Source: Saccharibacillus sp. O23 (GTDB lineage Bacteria; Bacillota; Bacilli; Paenibacillales; Paenibacillaceae). Taken from it: a stretch of 61,379 nucleotides of DNA. The stretch covers positions 1 to 61,379 of the forward strand of contig NZ_NJDE01000028.1 in NCBI RefSeq assembly GCF_002205895.1. The letters are read 5' to 3'. Positions 25,294 through 35,115 of the stretch are shown piece by piece; the stretch's first letter is position 1; every line of letters starts with the position of its first letter. The notes beneath the pieces were generated by a model that saw nothing but the letters and a program-made list of their open reading frames with translations, made no database searches and was not told the origin of the DNA. Position numbers and translations under genes: made by a program.

Positions 25294-27312
25294 TTGAGTC
25301 AGAAGTGGCGGCAGTGGAATAAGGCTGCAATAAAAGGATTATGGGTCCTGGTGATCCTCGGGCTGGTGGCAGCCCTTCCGGTCGCGTACGATCGCATCCG
25401 GACGGAAGGCACGTCCAAGAACGTGGAGATGATCTTCGATTATCGGGATCTCGTCCAGGTCTCGTCGTATCAAGGGAACCCGAACTCGTTTATCAACGAA
25501 CAGCTCGACGCGTTGAAAGAAGCCGGCGTGAATACGATGGCGGTCTACGAAGCGACGCTGACGGAATTGTCCAATGCCCGAAGAATCACGGTGTACAGCG
25601 AACAGGACGCGGCGCGTCTGACCGGCAAAGTATTGACGGCCAACGAGAACGCGACTTACCTGCTCTTCACCAACGCCGAGATTCAGGCCAAGATCGAACC
25701 GATCATCCGCAAGGCTTTTGCCAGTCAGGATATCGCGGTCGAAGATTGGACGTTGAACGGACGCAGCGGTCTGAAGATCGCCACGCCGGTGCAGAACGCC
25801 GTGCTCAAAACGATGGAGCCGGACCCGATCGCGATGGAAATGTTGGAGGCCAAAGGATTCCATCTGCTGCCGCGTCTGGGCAACAGTTCGATCTACGATC
25901 AGGAATCGCTCGCTTCGCTGCTCGATCGCTTCAAAACGATGGGCGTCGATCGCATCTTGTTCGACGGCGAAGAAGTGCCCGGCTATGCCGAGGAACCGGA
26001 TGAGCGCCATCTGGAAGATTTCGCGAAACTGCTGAACGAACGCAGCATCGGGATCGCGGCGATCGAGAATCTGAAATCTCCGCAGCGCGGTTTCGAATCG
26101 CTCGCGAAGATGACGAATTACAACGTCGCTCGCCTGTACTCGCTGAGCGGACGCGATTCGGCGCTCGATCCGGACATTATCGCCGATCGCTTCGCTCTTG
26201 CCGCGAAAGATCGCAATATTCGCATGATGTTCATTCATACGGCCGTGCAGACCAATACGCTCGAAGGCCGCATCACCGACACGATCGAGAATGTGATCGA
26301 GAGCCTCGACGGGCCGGAAGGCGCGACGAAGCGCATCGAACATTACGGCTTCAAGTTCGGCCCGGCGTCGTCTTTCGACGTCGCGGAGATGGCCGGACAG
26401 AATTACTTCCGTTGGGTCGCCATCGTAGGCGCGGTCGCGCTGGTCGCTCTGGCGGTGTCGATCTTTATCCCGCCGCTGACGCTGCTTGCCTTCCTGCTGG
26501 GTCTTGTCGGCGTCGCCGGCCTGTACGTACTGCGCCCGCACTTGATGGAACAAGCGCTCGCGCTGTTCGCGGGCATCAGCGCGCCGACGATCGCGATGGT
26601 ATTCGCCGTCCGCAAGATCGACCGTTTGTACGAAGCCGGGCAGAACATGAGCCTCGGCCGCCGCTTGGCGCACGGCATTCTGCTGTTCCTGCGGACCAGC
26701 GCCATGTCGCTGATGGCCGTGCCGTTCATTATCGCGCTGCTTAACCGCGTGACGTACCAACTGGTGCTGGAGCAGTTCCGCGGCGTCAGCCTGCTGCATC
26801 TCGCGCCGATCGCGCTGACCGCGCTGTACGTGCTCTTTTACCGGAAAAACTCGGCGTTCGGCAGCGTCGGCAAGATTCTGCGCATGCCGATTACGGTCGC
26901 TATGGTCGTGATTATCGCGGTCGCCGGCGTGGTAGGCATGTATTATCTGTCGCGTACCGGCAACAGCGGCAGCGCCAGCGGATTGGAGAAAATCACGCGT
27001 ACCCTGCTCGAAAATACGGTCGGCGTGCGTCCGCGCTTCAAAGAATTCCTGCTCGGACACCCGATCTTTATCGCCGGCGTAGTCGTGGCTCTGCGTTATC
27101 GCCATGCGATCTACGTCATGATTATCGCATCGATCGGCCAATTGTCCATGGTCGATACCTTCGCGCATATCCATACCCCAATCTGGATTTCGTTCATGCG
27201 TGACCTGCTCGGAATCGGCTTCGGTATCGTCGTCGGTCTGGTCTTCGTGCTCGTATGGCAAATCATCGAAAGGTGTTGGAAGAAATGGTCGCCGCTGCTC
27301 GCAAAATTGTAA
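25294..27312 (+). CDS. DUF5693 multi-pass membrane protein
   Basis: A 672-residue protein. One membrane helix near residues 12-30 is followed by a large outside domain to about residue 365 (contains RDLVQVSSYQGNP and QLDALKEAGVNTMAVYE). About eight to ten membrane helices follow from residue 370 to the end. This two-part shape and the position directly before csaB match the DUF5693 family of Paenibacillaceae; its function is unknown, but context points to making or exporting the SLH-binding wall polymer. The TTG at 25294 follows AAGGAGG. The 3' end overlaps csaB by 28 bases, so the two are probably coupled. Confidence 0.85.
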   Translation: MSQKWRQWNKAAIKGLWVLVILGLVAALPVAYDRIRTEGTSKNVEMIFDYRDLVQVSSYQGNPNSFINEQLDALKEAGVNTMAVYEATLTELSNARRITVYSEQDAARLTGKVLTANENATYLLFTNAEIQAKIEPIIRKAFASQDIAVEDWTLNGRSGLKIATPVQNAVLKTMEPDPIAMEMLEAKGFHLLPRLGNSSIYDQESLASLLDRFKTMGVDRILFDGEEVPGYAEEPDERHLEDFAKLLNERSIGIAAIENLKSPQRGFESLAKMTNYNVARLYSLSGRDSALDPDIIADRFALAAKDRNIRMMFIHTAVQTNTLEGRITDTIENVIESLDGPEGATKRIEHYGFKFGPASSFDVAEMAGQNYFRWVAIVGAVALVALAVSIFIPPLTLLAFLLGLVGVAGLYVLRPHLMEQALALFAGISAPTIAMVFAVRKIDRLYEAGQNMSLGRRLAHGILLFLRTSAMSLMAVPFIIALLNRVTYQLVLEQFRGVSLLHLAPIALTALYVLFYRKNSAFGSVGKILRMPITVAMVVIIAVAGVVGMYYLSRTGNSGSASGLEKITRTLLENTVGVRPRFKEFLLGHPIFIAGVVVALRYRHAIYVMIIASIGQLSMVDTFAHIHTPIWISFMRDLLGIGFGIVVGLVFVLVWQIIERCWKKWSPLLAKL

Positions 27313-28418
27313 TCTCCGGTTACTACGGCTTCCGCAACAGCGGAGACGAAGCGGTCCTGAAATCGATTCTGACCGCGCTGGAACAAGAAGGCAAACGGAG
27401 CGGCGTGGCGTTCGAGCCCATCGTTCTCTCCGGCGATCCTTCTTGGACTTCCGGCATCTACGGAGTCAAGGCCGTTCACCGGATGAATATGAAGGAAGTA
27501 CGCGCGGCGTTGCAGGAGAGCGACGGTCTGATCAGCGGCGGCGGAAGCCTGCTGCAGGACGCGACCAGCCCCAAGACGATTCCTTATTACGTCGGCGTGA
27601 TCCGTCTCGCCCAATGGCTCGGCAAACCGGTGTTTATCTACGCGCAGGGCGTCGGGCCGGTCAATCGCAAGATTTTCTATCCTTTCATTAAAGGAGCGTT
27701 CAAGCGCAGCATGTACGTCTCGGTGCGCGATCAGGAGTCGTCGGAGCTGCTGCGCGCGATGAACCTCCCGGCCGAACGGATCGAGATCGTGCCGGACCCC
27801 GTCATGGGACTGCCGCTGCCGACGGGCGCGGCTTCCAAATTCCCGGCCGGCAAGCCGGAAGAAGGCGAGCTGCCGAAGATCGGGGTATCCGTCCGTTTCT
27901 GGGACGAAGGCCGCGCGGAACTGGCGGGCATCGCCGACGGACTGCGCAAACTCGCGGAGACGCGAAACGTGCATTTCTGCTTCCTGCCGTTCCATCTGCC
28001 GGACGACGAAGCCGCATCGAATTACGTGATCGAGCGCATGGGCGACGTGAAGTCGCTCGGCTCGAAGATCACGATGCGGCAGAACGAAGATCCGCAGGCC
28101 ATGCTGCTCGAAGTCGGACGCTGTTCCGCGCTCGTCGGCATGCGGCTGCACAGCTTGATCTATGCCGCGTCGCAGCGGGTTCCGCTCGCCGGCGTATCGT
28201 ACGACCCGAAGATCGACAGTTTCCTCGCGCGGCTCAAAGTCAAAGCGATCGGCAGCAGCCAGCAGGTGCGTCCGGAGCGGTTGGCCGAAGAATTGAATCA
28301 TCTGCTGGACGACGCCGACGGCTGGAAGCGCGAACGAGAGCCGCTGATCGCGGAACTTCAGCGCGAAGCGGCGCGCCCTGCCCGGGCGATCGCCGACTAT
28401 TTTGCACAAAAAGGATGA
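27285..28418 (+). CDS. csaB: Polysaccharide pyruvyl transferase CsaB
   Basis: CsaB adds pyruvate ketals to the secondary cell-wall polymer; the pyruvylated sugar is the ligand for SLH domains, so CsaB is needed to anchor S-layer proteins. The 377-residue protein has the family N-terminus RKIVISGYYGFRNSGDEAVL, the SGGGSLLQDATSPKTIPYY segment and YAQGVGPVNRK, plus VGMRLHSLIYAASQRVPLAGVSYDPK near the end, all typical. I chose the ATG at 27285, close to the usual family start; an in-frame ATG at 27255 would add ten residues. The three SLH proteins encoded downstream are its expected beneficiaries. Confidence 0.95.
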   Translation: MVAAARKIVISGYYGFRNSGDEAVLKSILTALEQEGKRSGVAFEPIVLSGDPSWTSGIYGVKAVHRMNMKEVRAALQESDGLISGGGSLLQDATSPKTIPYYVGVIRLAQWLGKPVFIYAQGVGPVNRKIFYPFIKGAFKRSMYVSVRDQESSELLRAMNLPAERIEIVPDPVMGLPLPTGAASKFPAGKPEEGELPKIGVSVRFWDEGRAELAGIADGLRKLAETRNVHFCFLPFHLPDDEAASNYVIERMGDVKSLGSKITMRQNEDPQAMLLEVGRCSALVGMRLHSLIYAASQRVPLAGVSYDPKIDSFLARLKVKAIGSSQQVRPERLAEELNHLLDDADGWKREREPLIAELQREAARPARAIADYFAQKG

Positions 28419-28424
28419 GCGATA

Positions 28425-29195
28425 TTGAGCAGTCATACCCATCTGGAAGCCGGAACCGGTAAGGTGCCGGTCACGTCCATCCTCGGCGTCGAAGTCTCGA
28501 AGCTCGATATGCGGGGAACGGTCGAGGTCTTGGAACGCGCCGTAGCTTCGGGCCTGCCGCATCAGGTAATCACGGCGAACCCGATCATGATCATGGCGGC
28601 GCTGGAGAGCGAAGACAACATGCGCGCCATGCGCGAAGCCGAATTGATCGTGCCGGACGGCGCGGGCGTGGTCTGGGCCGCCGAGCAGTTCGGCGATCCG
28701 GTCGCGGAGCGCGTGGCCGGATTCGACCTGCTGCACGAGCTGATGAAGCGCGGCGAACAACTGGGCTGGAGCGCTTATCTGTTGGGAGCGGCGGAAGAAG
28801 TGGTTCAGGAAGCAGCCAGCCGGTTACAGAAACAGTATCCGAAGGTGCGAATCGTTGGCGTGCGCAACGGATACTTCGGCGAGCCCGAAAACGCGGGAGT
28901 CATCGAAGCGATCCGCGAAGCGAAGCCGGACCTGCTCTTCGTCGCGCGCGATGCCAAGACGCAGGAACCGTGGATCGCCCGCCATAAGCACGAATTGGGC
29001 GTTCCCGTCATCATGGGCGTGGGCGGCAGCTTCGACGTCATCTCCGGCAAGACCAAACGAGCGCCGGTATTCATGCAGAAACTGAAGCTCGAGTGGTTCT
29101 ATCGGCTCGCCAAAGAACCTTCCCGCTTGCCGCGCATGATGGCTCTGCCCCGATTCATGCGCGTCGTCAAGAAAACGAAAAAGAAAGACAAGTAA
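28425..29195 (+). CDS. tagA: WecG/TagA/CpsF family glycosyltransferase
   Basis: This family adds N-acetylmannosamine from UDP-ManNAc to GlcNAc-PP-undecaprenol, the second step of wall teichoic acid or ManNAc-polymer synthesis. The 256-residue protein has TANPIMIMAALESEDNMRAM, the VPDGAGVVWAAE motif and FVARDAKTQEPWIARH, then GVGGSFDVISGKTKRAP, all family signatures. The TTG at 28425 comes six bases after csaB; an AAAGGATGAG stretch serves as ribosome site. The donor UDP-ManNAc would come from MnaA, encoded at 8.2 kb, and the acceptor lipid from TagO, encoded next. Confidence 0.92.
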   Translation: MSSHTHLEAGTGKVPVTSILGVEVSKLDMRGTVEVLERAVASGLPHQVITANPIMIMAALESEDNMRAMREAELIVPDGAGVVWAAEQFGDPVAERVAGFDLLHELMKRGEQLGWSAYLLGAAEEVVQEAASRLQKQYPKVRIVGVRNGYFGEPENAGVIEAIREAKPDLLFVARDAKTQEPWIARHKHELGVPVIMGVGGSFDVISGKTKRAPVFMQKLKLEWFYRLAKEPSRLPRMMALPRFMRVVKKTKKKDK

Positions 29196-29332
29196 AGGCA
29201 GGCCTGCCAAAAAGATAGATAAATAGAGAGAAACGGCCGAATTTGCGCAAAAAGGATAAAAACTTGCCTCGGATTCGGTCGATGTAGACGAAAAACCGCA
29301 GATTCATGCTGGTATTCGCACGCAGAGCGGGT

Positions 29333-29338
29333 TATAAT
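29333..29338 (+). promoter_or_regulatory. -10 element of the tagO promoter
   Basis: Perfect TATAAT with a weak TGGTAT 17 bases upstream; the position 40 bases before the start suits tagO. Confidence 0.5.
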
Positions 29339-29377
29339 TATTCCCGGTTGAAACACTATTGGAGGTTGGAGACAATC

Positions 29378-30499
29378 ATGCACATCGTCTATATTCTCGG
29401 CTTCGTACTCGCCCTTGGATTGGCCCTCGGTCTGACGCCGCTCGTGAAGCGGTTCGCGATCAAGGTCGGAGCCGTGGACGTGCCGAACGCCCGTAAAGTG
29501 CATACGCGCATTATGCCGCGCCTTGGCGGACTCGGAATCTTTCTTGCTTTTGCCATTTCGCTGCTTGCGATTATGCCGTTCCTGCCGTTCGAACTGGCGG
29601 GTCGGGACGCAGACTTCATCAAAGCCTTCCTGACGGCCGGTACGATCATCGTGCTGACCGGTGCCCTGGACGACCGATTCGACCTGAACGCCAAGCTGAA
29701 GTTTCTGATTCAGACCGGTGCGGCCTGCGTCGTCGTGTTCGGATTCGGCATCAAAGTAGACTTCGTCAACGTTCCTTTTATGGATGCCTATTCTTCGCTC
29801 GAGAACTGGATAGCGATTCCGCTGACCGTCTTCTGGATCGTCGGCGTCACGAACGCGGTCAATCTGATCGACGGACTGGACGGCTTGGCGGCCGGCGTGT
29901 CCGGCATCGCCATCGGCACCATCCTCGTGATGTCGCTGATCAACGGCAATCTGCTCGTCGCGATGCTCTGTCTGCTGCTGCTCGGCGGCATCGTGGGATT
30001 CTTGTTCTTTAATTTCCATCCGGCCAAGATCTTCATGGGGGATACCGGCTCGCTGTTCTTGGGCTTCAGCTTGGCGATGCTGTCGCTGCTCGGCTTCAAG
30101 CAGATCGCGGTCCTGTCCTTCATCACGCCGCTGATCATCATCGGCGTTCCGCTGTCGGACACGTTCTTCGCGATCGTGCGCCGCAAGCTTCAGAAGAAAC
30201 CGATCTTCGCGCCCGACAAAGGCCATCTGCATCACTGCCTGCGCGAACTCGGATTCAGCCATCGCCAGACGGTGCTGATCATCTACGGAATCGCCGCTTT
30301 CTTCGGCGTGCTGGCGGTCATTCAGTCCGCTTCCGCGATGTACGAAGCCAACTGGGTCACGTTCGTCGTGATCTGCGTGATGATGTTCTTCCTTCAGATC
30401 GGAGCGGAAATCATCGGACTGGTCGGCAAGACCAAGCGTCCGGTCCTCCATCTGCTGTCGCGTCTCAGAATCAAATCGACCGATCGAACGGAACCTTGA
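29378..30499 (+). CDS. tagO: Undecaprenyl-phosphate GlcNAc-1-phosphate transferase (MraY/WecA/TagO family)
   Basis: An integral membrane enzyme that starts wall polymer synthesis by moving GlcNAc-1-phosphate to undecaprenyl phosphate. The 373-residue protein has about ten membrane helices. Catalytic landmarks are DDRFDLN (Asp98-Asp99), NAVNLIDGLDGLAAG (residues 159-173), FMGDTGSLFLGF, and GHLHHCLRELGFSHRQ. The GlcNAc-type histidine loop suggests a WecA/TagO role rather than MraY. The ATG at 29378 follows GGAGGTTGGA. It ends in a strong terminator and closes the polymer-synthesis block before the SLH genes. Confidence 0.95.
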   Translation: MHIVYILGFVLALGLALGLTPLVKRFAIKVGAVDVPNARKVHTRIMPRLGGLGIFLAFAISLLAIMPFLPFELAGRDADFIKAFLTAGTIIVLTGALDDRFDLNAKLKFLIQTGAACVVVFGFGIKVDFVNVPFMDAYSSLENWIAIPLTVFWIVGVTNAVNLIDGLDGLAAGVSGIAIGTILVMSLINGNLLVAMLCLLLLGGIVGFLFFNFHPAKIFMGDTGSLFLGFSLAMLSLLGFKQIAVLSFITPLIIIGVPLSDTFFAIVRRKLQKKPIFAPDKGHLHHCLRELGFSHRQTVLIIYGIAAFFGVLAVIQSASAMYEANWVTFVVICVMMFFLQIGAEIIGLVGKTKRPVLHLLSRLRIKSTDRTEP

Positions 30500-30534
30500 T
30501 CCGATCGTTCTCGGGAAGATAACCCGCCGTGCAT

Positions 30535-30575
30535 AAGCCCTGCCTGACCGGATAACCGGTAGGCGGGCTTTTTTT
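30535..30575 (+). terminator. Intrinsic terminator after tagO
   Basis: AAGCCCTGCCT pairs with AGGCGGGCTT around CCGG/CCGG, followed by a T run. Confidence 0.9.
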
Positions 30576-30578
30576 GTT

Positions 30579-30608
30579 TTGACAAATATTCCCGCAAGTT
30601 TTGATAAA
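30579..30608 (+). promoter_or_regulatory. Candidate promoter of the first SLH gene
   Basis: Perfect -35 TTGACA (30579-30584) with GATAAA (30603-30608) 18 bases downstream. It overlaps the tail of the preceding terminator and implies a leader of about 145 bases. Confidence 0.5.
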
Positions 30609-30760
30609 AACAAATAAATTGGGGTTTTTTATAACATATCCATGAGGTCGCGCCGATAAAAAAAATAACGAGGAGAAAGGAGCGAGGCCATTACGAGCAC
30701 ATTGCAAGTCGTCGTAACGTCCGAATACCTATCGAAAGTTCAATATAAGGAGGATGTATT

Positions 30761-33700
30761 TTGAAAGCAAAGCTTAGATCGGCTTACGCCTTATTACTGG
30801 CCATCACGCTCGTCATCGGCTTGATTCCGGCAGGAATCGTGCGCGCGGCGGATAACGATAAGTACTTCCATATCAATAACTTGAGTACTTCTGCCGCTTC
30901 CCCGACTACGACGAACAGCAACGTCATCGACGTGGAATCGACTTTCAGCGGCGTGTCCAAAGACTCCATCACGTATCAAGTCATCACCAAAGTCGGAGGC
31001 AATCAGGTCTACGACAGCGGCGAGATGAGCGTAAAACCGAACTTCACGGATAACAACACGTTCGTGTTCTCGGGCGTTCAGCTCAAAGAAGGCATCAACG
31101 AAATCATCATCAGCGGTCAAGCCAGCTCGACGGGAGCCGCAGGCAACAAAGTCAGCGTGAGCGCGTTCGTCAGCTACTCGAACTTCGCGGTCATCAGCGA
31201 CGTAGCCCTGCTCGACGGCACGAACCGCAAATTGTACGACAACAAACCGATCGTCGTCACCACTCAATCGCCCGCGCTGAACATCACGGCGTTGAACGCG
31301 ACGACGGTAACGGTAAACGGCACGAAAACGGTAGGCAGCAACGGCACGTTCGTCGCGACCGACCTCAAGCTTAACAAAGGCATGAATACCCTTGTCCTTG
31401 TCGCTTCGACGAGCACGAAGTCTTCGCAAGTGACGCGTCAGCTCGTGTATTATCCGCAAACCGCGGCTAATCTGGGCATGCCGTACAACGTCTCCATCGG
31501 CGGCCAACAAGTCGACGAGACGCCGACGATCGTAGCCGACAGCCTCTCCGGCAAGATCACGGGTTCCATGATTTTCAATGAACAAGATCCGGCGCCGACA
31601 GGCGGCGTAACCAACTTCTCGGCTACGCTGACCAAGAACGGTTCCACGGGCGATTATGCCGGCATCGACGCAGGCGACGTAACCATCACGCCTACGACGA
31701 GCGATACGGGCTACAAACAATTCACGTTCTCCACTTCGGCGATCGCTCAATCGATTACCGCAAACGGAACGTATACCCTGTCGATCTCCGGCAACTACGG
31801 CGGACAGCAGCTGGACGGAGCTTTCGTCTTCTACTTCCGTACGGGAAATACGCCGGTAATCACGCAGGTCAACCAACTGTACAACGTAACGGCACCGACA
31901 AGCGGCACGACGTTGACGGCGGGATATTCGTCTTCCGTATTCCCGGACAACTCGACCGTATACGAACTTCCGGTCTGGGTTGAACTGGTCGTAGAGAACG
32001 CGGCGACCGACTATGCGGTCACGTCGATTCAAGACGGCAAAGAGCAGACGATTACGTCGACCCGCTACACGTCGGCCGAAGGCCGTCCGGTATTCAAACT
32101 CTCGAAGCTGCCTTCCGGTCCGCAAACGCTGACGTTCACGGCGACGGGAGCGGGCGGCGACAGCGTCAAAACGATTCAGATCAATTATATTCCGGCTCCG
32201 TTTATCGACCTGACCAACGTCTATGACGGTCAGACGTTCACGGGCAACAGCATCGACACGCCTCCGGGCAAAAAACCGTTCACGGGCATCAGCGGCCGTC
32301 TGGTCAACTTCGCGGCTTCCGATCTGGACAGCCTCAAGCTGACGCTGAACGGAACCGTGGTTTCGCTGAACAGCGGCGGCTTTATCAGCGCCAACAATAC
32401 GTTCAACGTTCCGACATCCCCGACGGTCAAACTGACTCCGGGACCGAACACCATCGTGCTGAGCGGTACGGCAGGCGGCGTTCCCGTCAAAACGACGATC
32501 ACGGTGTATATCTTCTCCGACGACGTTCCGGTCATCGGCACGCTGTACCCGCTGCCGGTCGGCAAATTGGCCGACAGCACGGACGATCCGATGTTCAAAG
32601 CATCCGGCACCGACAAATTCACGACGGGTTCGAGCCGCATGGACGTGGTATTCGGCCTGACGAACGCTACGCTGGTCAACGTCTACAACGACGGCAACTT
32701 GATCGCGACGTCCAAGCAGGACCCGACCAACAAGCTGGTGTGGAACAACGCGACGGGCAACCTGACGTATACGGTTAACCCGCTCGATTACTCCGCTCAG
32801 TTCGTATTGAGCAACGTTACGCTTCCGCCGAGCGGCGACAAGACGATCCGCATCGAAGCGCTGATCGGCACGACTCGCGTCACTCGCACGCTGGTCGTCA
32901 CTCGCGAGCTGTCGCAGTACTCGCTGCTCTCGCCGAAGCTGCCGAACGAAAATATCATCAAGCAGAACTTCGTCGACGTCAGCATCAAAGCCGAAGGCGC
33001 GGACAAGATCGTCATCGGCAAACAAGAGATGGTCAAGTCCAAAGACGGCAACGACATCTTCCGTCTCACCGTAGGCAACCTCAAAGCGGGCAAGAACACG
33101 GTGAAGTTCACGATCTCGCAAGGCACGCAGAAGCTGAACGACAGCTTCGAGATCACGTACTCGCAAGAAACGGTTCCGGGCTCGCAGTTCAAAGCGGCCG
33201 TACCGACTTCCGGCAAGCTGAACGTGTTCAAAGGCCTGATGTCCATCACGCTGCCGAAAGGCACGATGTTGACGGTACCGGGTTCGCAGGACGAATCGAC
33301 CGAAGCCATCAACCTGTTCAACTCGCAGCAGATGCTGTTCGGTATCGCCAATCCGGAAGACGGCCGTACGGTCACCACTTACAACCCGGTCGGCGAATTG
33401 GACGGAACGGGTCAACCGTTGGACGGACAGCTGAAGTACCAAAGCTCCGATACCGGCGCGATCGCGACCCTGAGCACGCATGATCCGCACTTCGGCGCCG
33501 CTTCGAACCTCTTCTGGGTAGACGCCGGTTACTTCACGGGCGATCAGACGGGTACGGGCGACTTCACGACGGTACAGGGCAGCCAGCCTTATAACAAAAT
33601 GTTCTATTCGCGTAACGCCAACTCGTATTGGCTGGCTCCGACGCAGCGCGGAACGATCACGCTGAAATACGATTCGAACATTACCAATGCGCTGTCCAGC

Positions 33701-34447
33701 AATATGGGCATCTGGAAATACAACCCGTCCACGGGCGGCTGGACCGATCTGGGCGGTAAAATCAACACGGGCAGCAAGACCGTAACGGCGACGCTCGACG
33801 GCTTCGGTTACTACACCGTCATGGCGCTTCGTTACAGCTACGACGACATCATCTCGCACCCTACGGCGCGCGACGATATCGAACTGGTCATGTCCCGCGG
33901 CGTGATGCAGAGCAAAGAATCCGGAGAGTTCGGCGTATACGAGATGATGACGCGCGGCGAATTCGCCACGATGCTCGTCAAGATGCTCGATATTCCGCTC
34001 GATTACCCGCCGGTCGGCGAAGCGTTGACGTTCCAAGACGTCACCCGTTACACGGCCGACTACCGGATGGACTACCGTTATATCGAAACGGCGGTCCGCA
34101 AAGGCATCATCCGCGGCGTCAGCCCTCGCGTCTTCCTGCCGTACGGCACGGTAACGCGCGAAGAAGCGGCCGTCATGATCGCCAGAGCCATGAACCTCAA
34201 GCTCGGCGACCAAGCGAAAGATTTGGCTAAACTGCAGAAGACGTTCACCGATACCGGCTCGATCGCATCGCCTTATTCGATCACTTCCATCCAAGCGGTC
34301 GTAGGCGCGAAGATCATGAGCGGCAAAGCGAACACTTTGGCGACAGGCTCCAAAACGACCTACCGTTTCGACCCGACGGCAACGTTCACTCGGGCGGAAG
34401 GCGCGGTCATTACCAAAGCCATCATGCAAAAAATGAAGAAGCTGTAA
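30761..34447 (+). CDS. Large secreted SLH-domain surface protein (C-terminal SLH)
   Basis: A 1228-residue secreted protein. The signal peptide covers residues 1 to about 30 (hydrophobic core LLLAITLVIGLIPAG, cleavage after VRA). The middle is repetitive, with Ig/bacterial-adhesion-like beta domains rich in Thr, Ser, Gly and Asn. Three SLH domains occupy about residues 1026-1228 (segments FQDVTRYTADYRMDYRY and FTDTGSIASPYSITS). SLH domains bind the pyruvylated wall polymer that CsaB makes, so it should coat the cell wall. The TTG at 30761 follows AAGGAGG. The biological role of the middle part is unknown. It ends in a clean terminator. Confidence 0.9.
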   Translation: MKAKLRSAYALLLAITLVIGLIPAGIVRAADNDKYFHINNLSTSAASPTTTNSNVIDVESTFSGVSKDSITYQVITKVGGNQVYDSGEMSVKPNFTDNNTFVFSGVQLKEGINEIIISGQASSTGAAGNKVSVSAFVSYSNFAVISDVALLDGTNRKLYDNKPIVVTTQSPALNITALNATTVTVNGTKTVGSNGTFVATDLKLNKGMNTLVLVASTSTKSSQVTRQLVYYPQTAANLGMPYNVSIGGQQVDETPTIVADSLSGKITGSMIFNEQDPAPTGGVTNFSATLTKNGSTGDYAGIDAGDVTITPTTSDTGYKQFTFSTSAIAQSITANGTYTLSISGNYGGQQLDGAFVFYFRTGNTPVITQVNQLYNVTAPTSGTTLTAGYSSSVFPDNSTVYELPVWVELVVENAATDYAVTSIQDGKEQTITSTRYTSAEGRPVFKLSKLPSGPQTLTFTATGAGGDSVKTIQINYIPAPFIDLTNVYDGQTFTGNSIDTPPGKKPFTGISGRLVNFAASDLDSLKLTLNGTVVSLNSGGFISANNTFNVPTSPTVKLTPGPNTIVLSGTAGGVPVKTTITVYIFSDDVPVIGTLYPLPVGKLADSTDDPMFKASGTDKFTTGSSRMDVVFGLTNATLVNVYNDGNLIATSKQDPTNKLVWNNATGNLTYTVNPLDYSAQFVLSNVTLPPSGDKTIRIEALIGTTRVTRTLVVTRELSQYSLLSPKLPNENIIKQNFVDVSIKAEGADKIVIGKQEMVKSKDGNDIFRLTVGNLKAGKNTVKFTISQGTQKLNDSFEITYSQETVPGSQFKAAVPTSGKLNVFKGLMSITLPKGTMLTVPGSQDESTEAINLFNSQQMLFGIANPEDGRTVTTYNPVGELDGTGQPLDGQLKYQSSDTGAIATLSTHDPHFGAASNLFWVDAGYFTGDQTGTGDFTTVQGSQPYNKMFYSRNANSYWLAPTQRGTITLKYDSNITNALSSNMGIWKYNPSTGGWTDLGGKINTGSKTVTATLDGFGYYTVMALRYSYDDIISHPTARDDIELVMSRGVMQSKESGEFGVYEMMTRGEFATMLVKMLDIPLDYPPVGEALTFQDVTRYTADYRMDYRYIETAVRKGIIRGVSPRVFLPYGTVTREEAAVMIARAMNLKLGDQAKDLAKLQKTFTDTGSIASPYSITSIQAVVGAKIMSGKANTLATGSKTTYRFDPTATFTRAEGAVITKAIMQKMKKL

Positions 34448-34462
34448 CTTTTCGGACCGACG

Positions 34463-34491
34463 AAGCGTCTCTATTATATAGAGGCGCTTTT
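34463..34491 (+). terminator. Intrinsic terminator after the first SLH gene
   Basis: AAGCGTCTCT pairs with AGAGGCGCTT (one G-T pair), followed by TT. Confidence 0.8.
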
Positions 34492-34521
34492 CCATGCCTT
34501 CCTATTCTGGTAAAATGGTTT

Positions 34522-34550
34522 TTGTGTTTTGAAGCGTTTTACGTTAGAAT
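34522..34550 (+). promoter_or_regulatory. Candidate promoter of the 113-residue protein gene
   Basis: TTGTGT (34522-34527), 17 bases, TAGAAT (34545-34550), 43 bases before the gene. Confidence 0.5.
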
Positions 34551-34592
34551 AGCGAATAACAATACTTATCTGTGAGGGTGAAGAGAAGTACG

Positions 34593-34934
34593 ATGAAACC
34601 GATCAAGTCGAAAGCTCAGATTGATTATATGAAAGCCAAAACGAAGTTCGAAGAGCGTTCCAAAGTATTGGAAGCTCGCGTAGCCGAAGAACAGAAGAAC
34701 GCGGAAGTCGAACAAGAGTTGATGGAGCAGCTGGTCGTCGAGACCGGATTCCACCAAGCCTTCAACGAACTGGCCGAAGCGGAGAACGAGCTGATCACGT
34801 GGTCGCACGCGACGATCAAGCACGACAAGACCTACAAAGACAACAAGAAGCCGATCGACGAGATGTACGAGAAGCTGGATTCCGATCCGCAGATGCGGGC
34901 GAGAATCATCCAATTGGCGCTTCGCATCCGTTAA
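34593..34934 (+). CDS. Small helical cytoplasmic protein of unknown function
   Basis: A 113-residue protein I do not recognise. It has no signal peptide or membrane helix. It is strongly charged, with a predicted long helix rich in Lys and Glu (residues about 5-45, possibly coiled coil) and a second charged region ending in ARIIQLALRIR. The ATG at 34593 follows GAGGGTG at 12 bases; other in-frame starts upstream (GTG 34572) look less likely. It has its own promoter and lies between terminators, so it is transcribed alone between two SLH genes. It seems an ordinary conserved hypothetical with no visible link to the surface proteins. Confidence 0.75.
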   Translation: MKPIKSKAQIDYMKAKTKFEERSKVLEARVAEEQKNAEVEQELMEQLVVETGFHQAFNELAEAENELITWSHATIKHDKTYKDNKKPIDEMYEKLDSDPQMRARIIQLALRIR

Positions 34935-34966
34935 GCGACTGGCGGGATTCTTCCATATGAGAAGGA

Positions 34967-35005
34967 AAACACAAAAAGCGTCGAAAGCTGACGCTTTTTG
35001 TGTTT
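34967..35005. terminator. Intrinsic terminator, likely bidirectional
   Basis: AAACACAAAAAGCGTC pairs with GACGCTTTTTGTGTTT; A and T tracts flank both sides of the loop, so it can act on either strand. Confidence 0.88.
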
Positions 35006-35115
35006 ATATCCCCGGCGCGGGGGTTAAGTAAAACAGTGGGCAACCCTTACATCATCGCATTTTTCCCTCCCGATCGCCCGTCTCAAAAAAAAGTAAAAAA
35101 AACTTTCGAACTGTC

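Noticed and set aside
30794..34495. A 1233-codon open frame on the minus strand opposite the first SLH gene
   Set aside because: It mirrors a GC-biased coding strand codon by codon, is Arg/Asp/Val-rich with no recognisable domain, and lacks a ribosome site. The plus-strand gene has a signal peptide and SLH domains.
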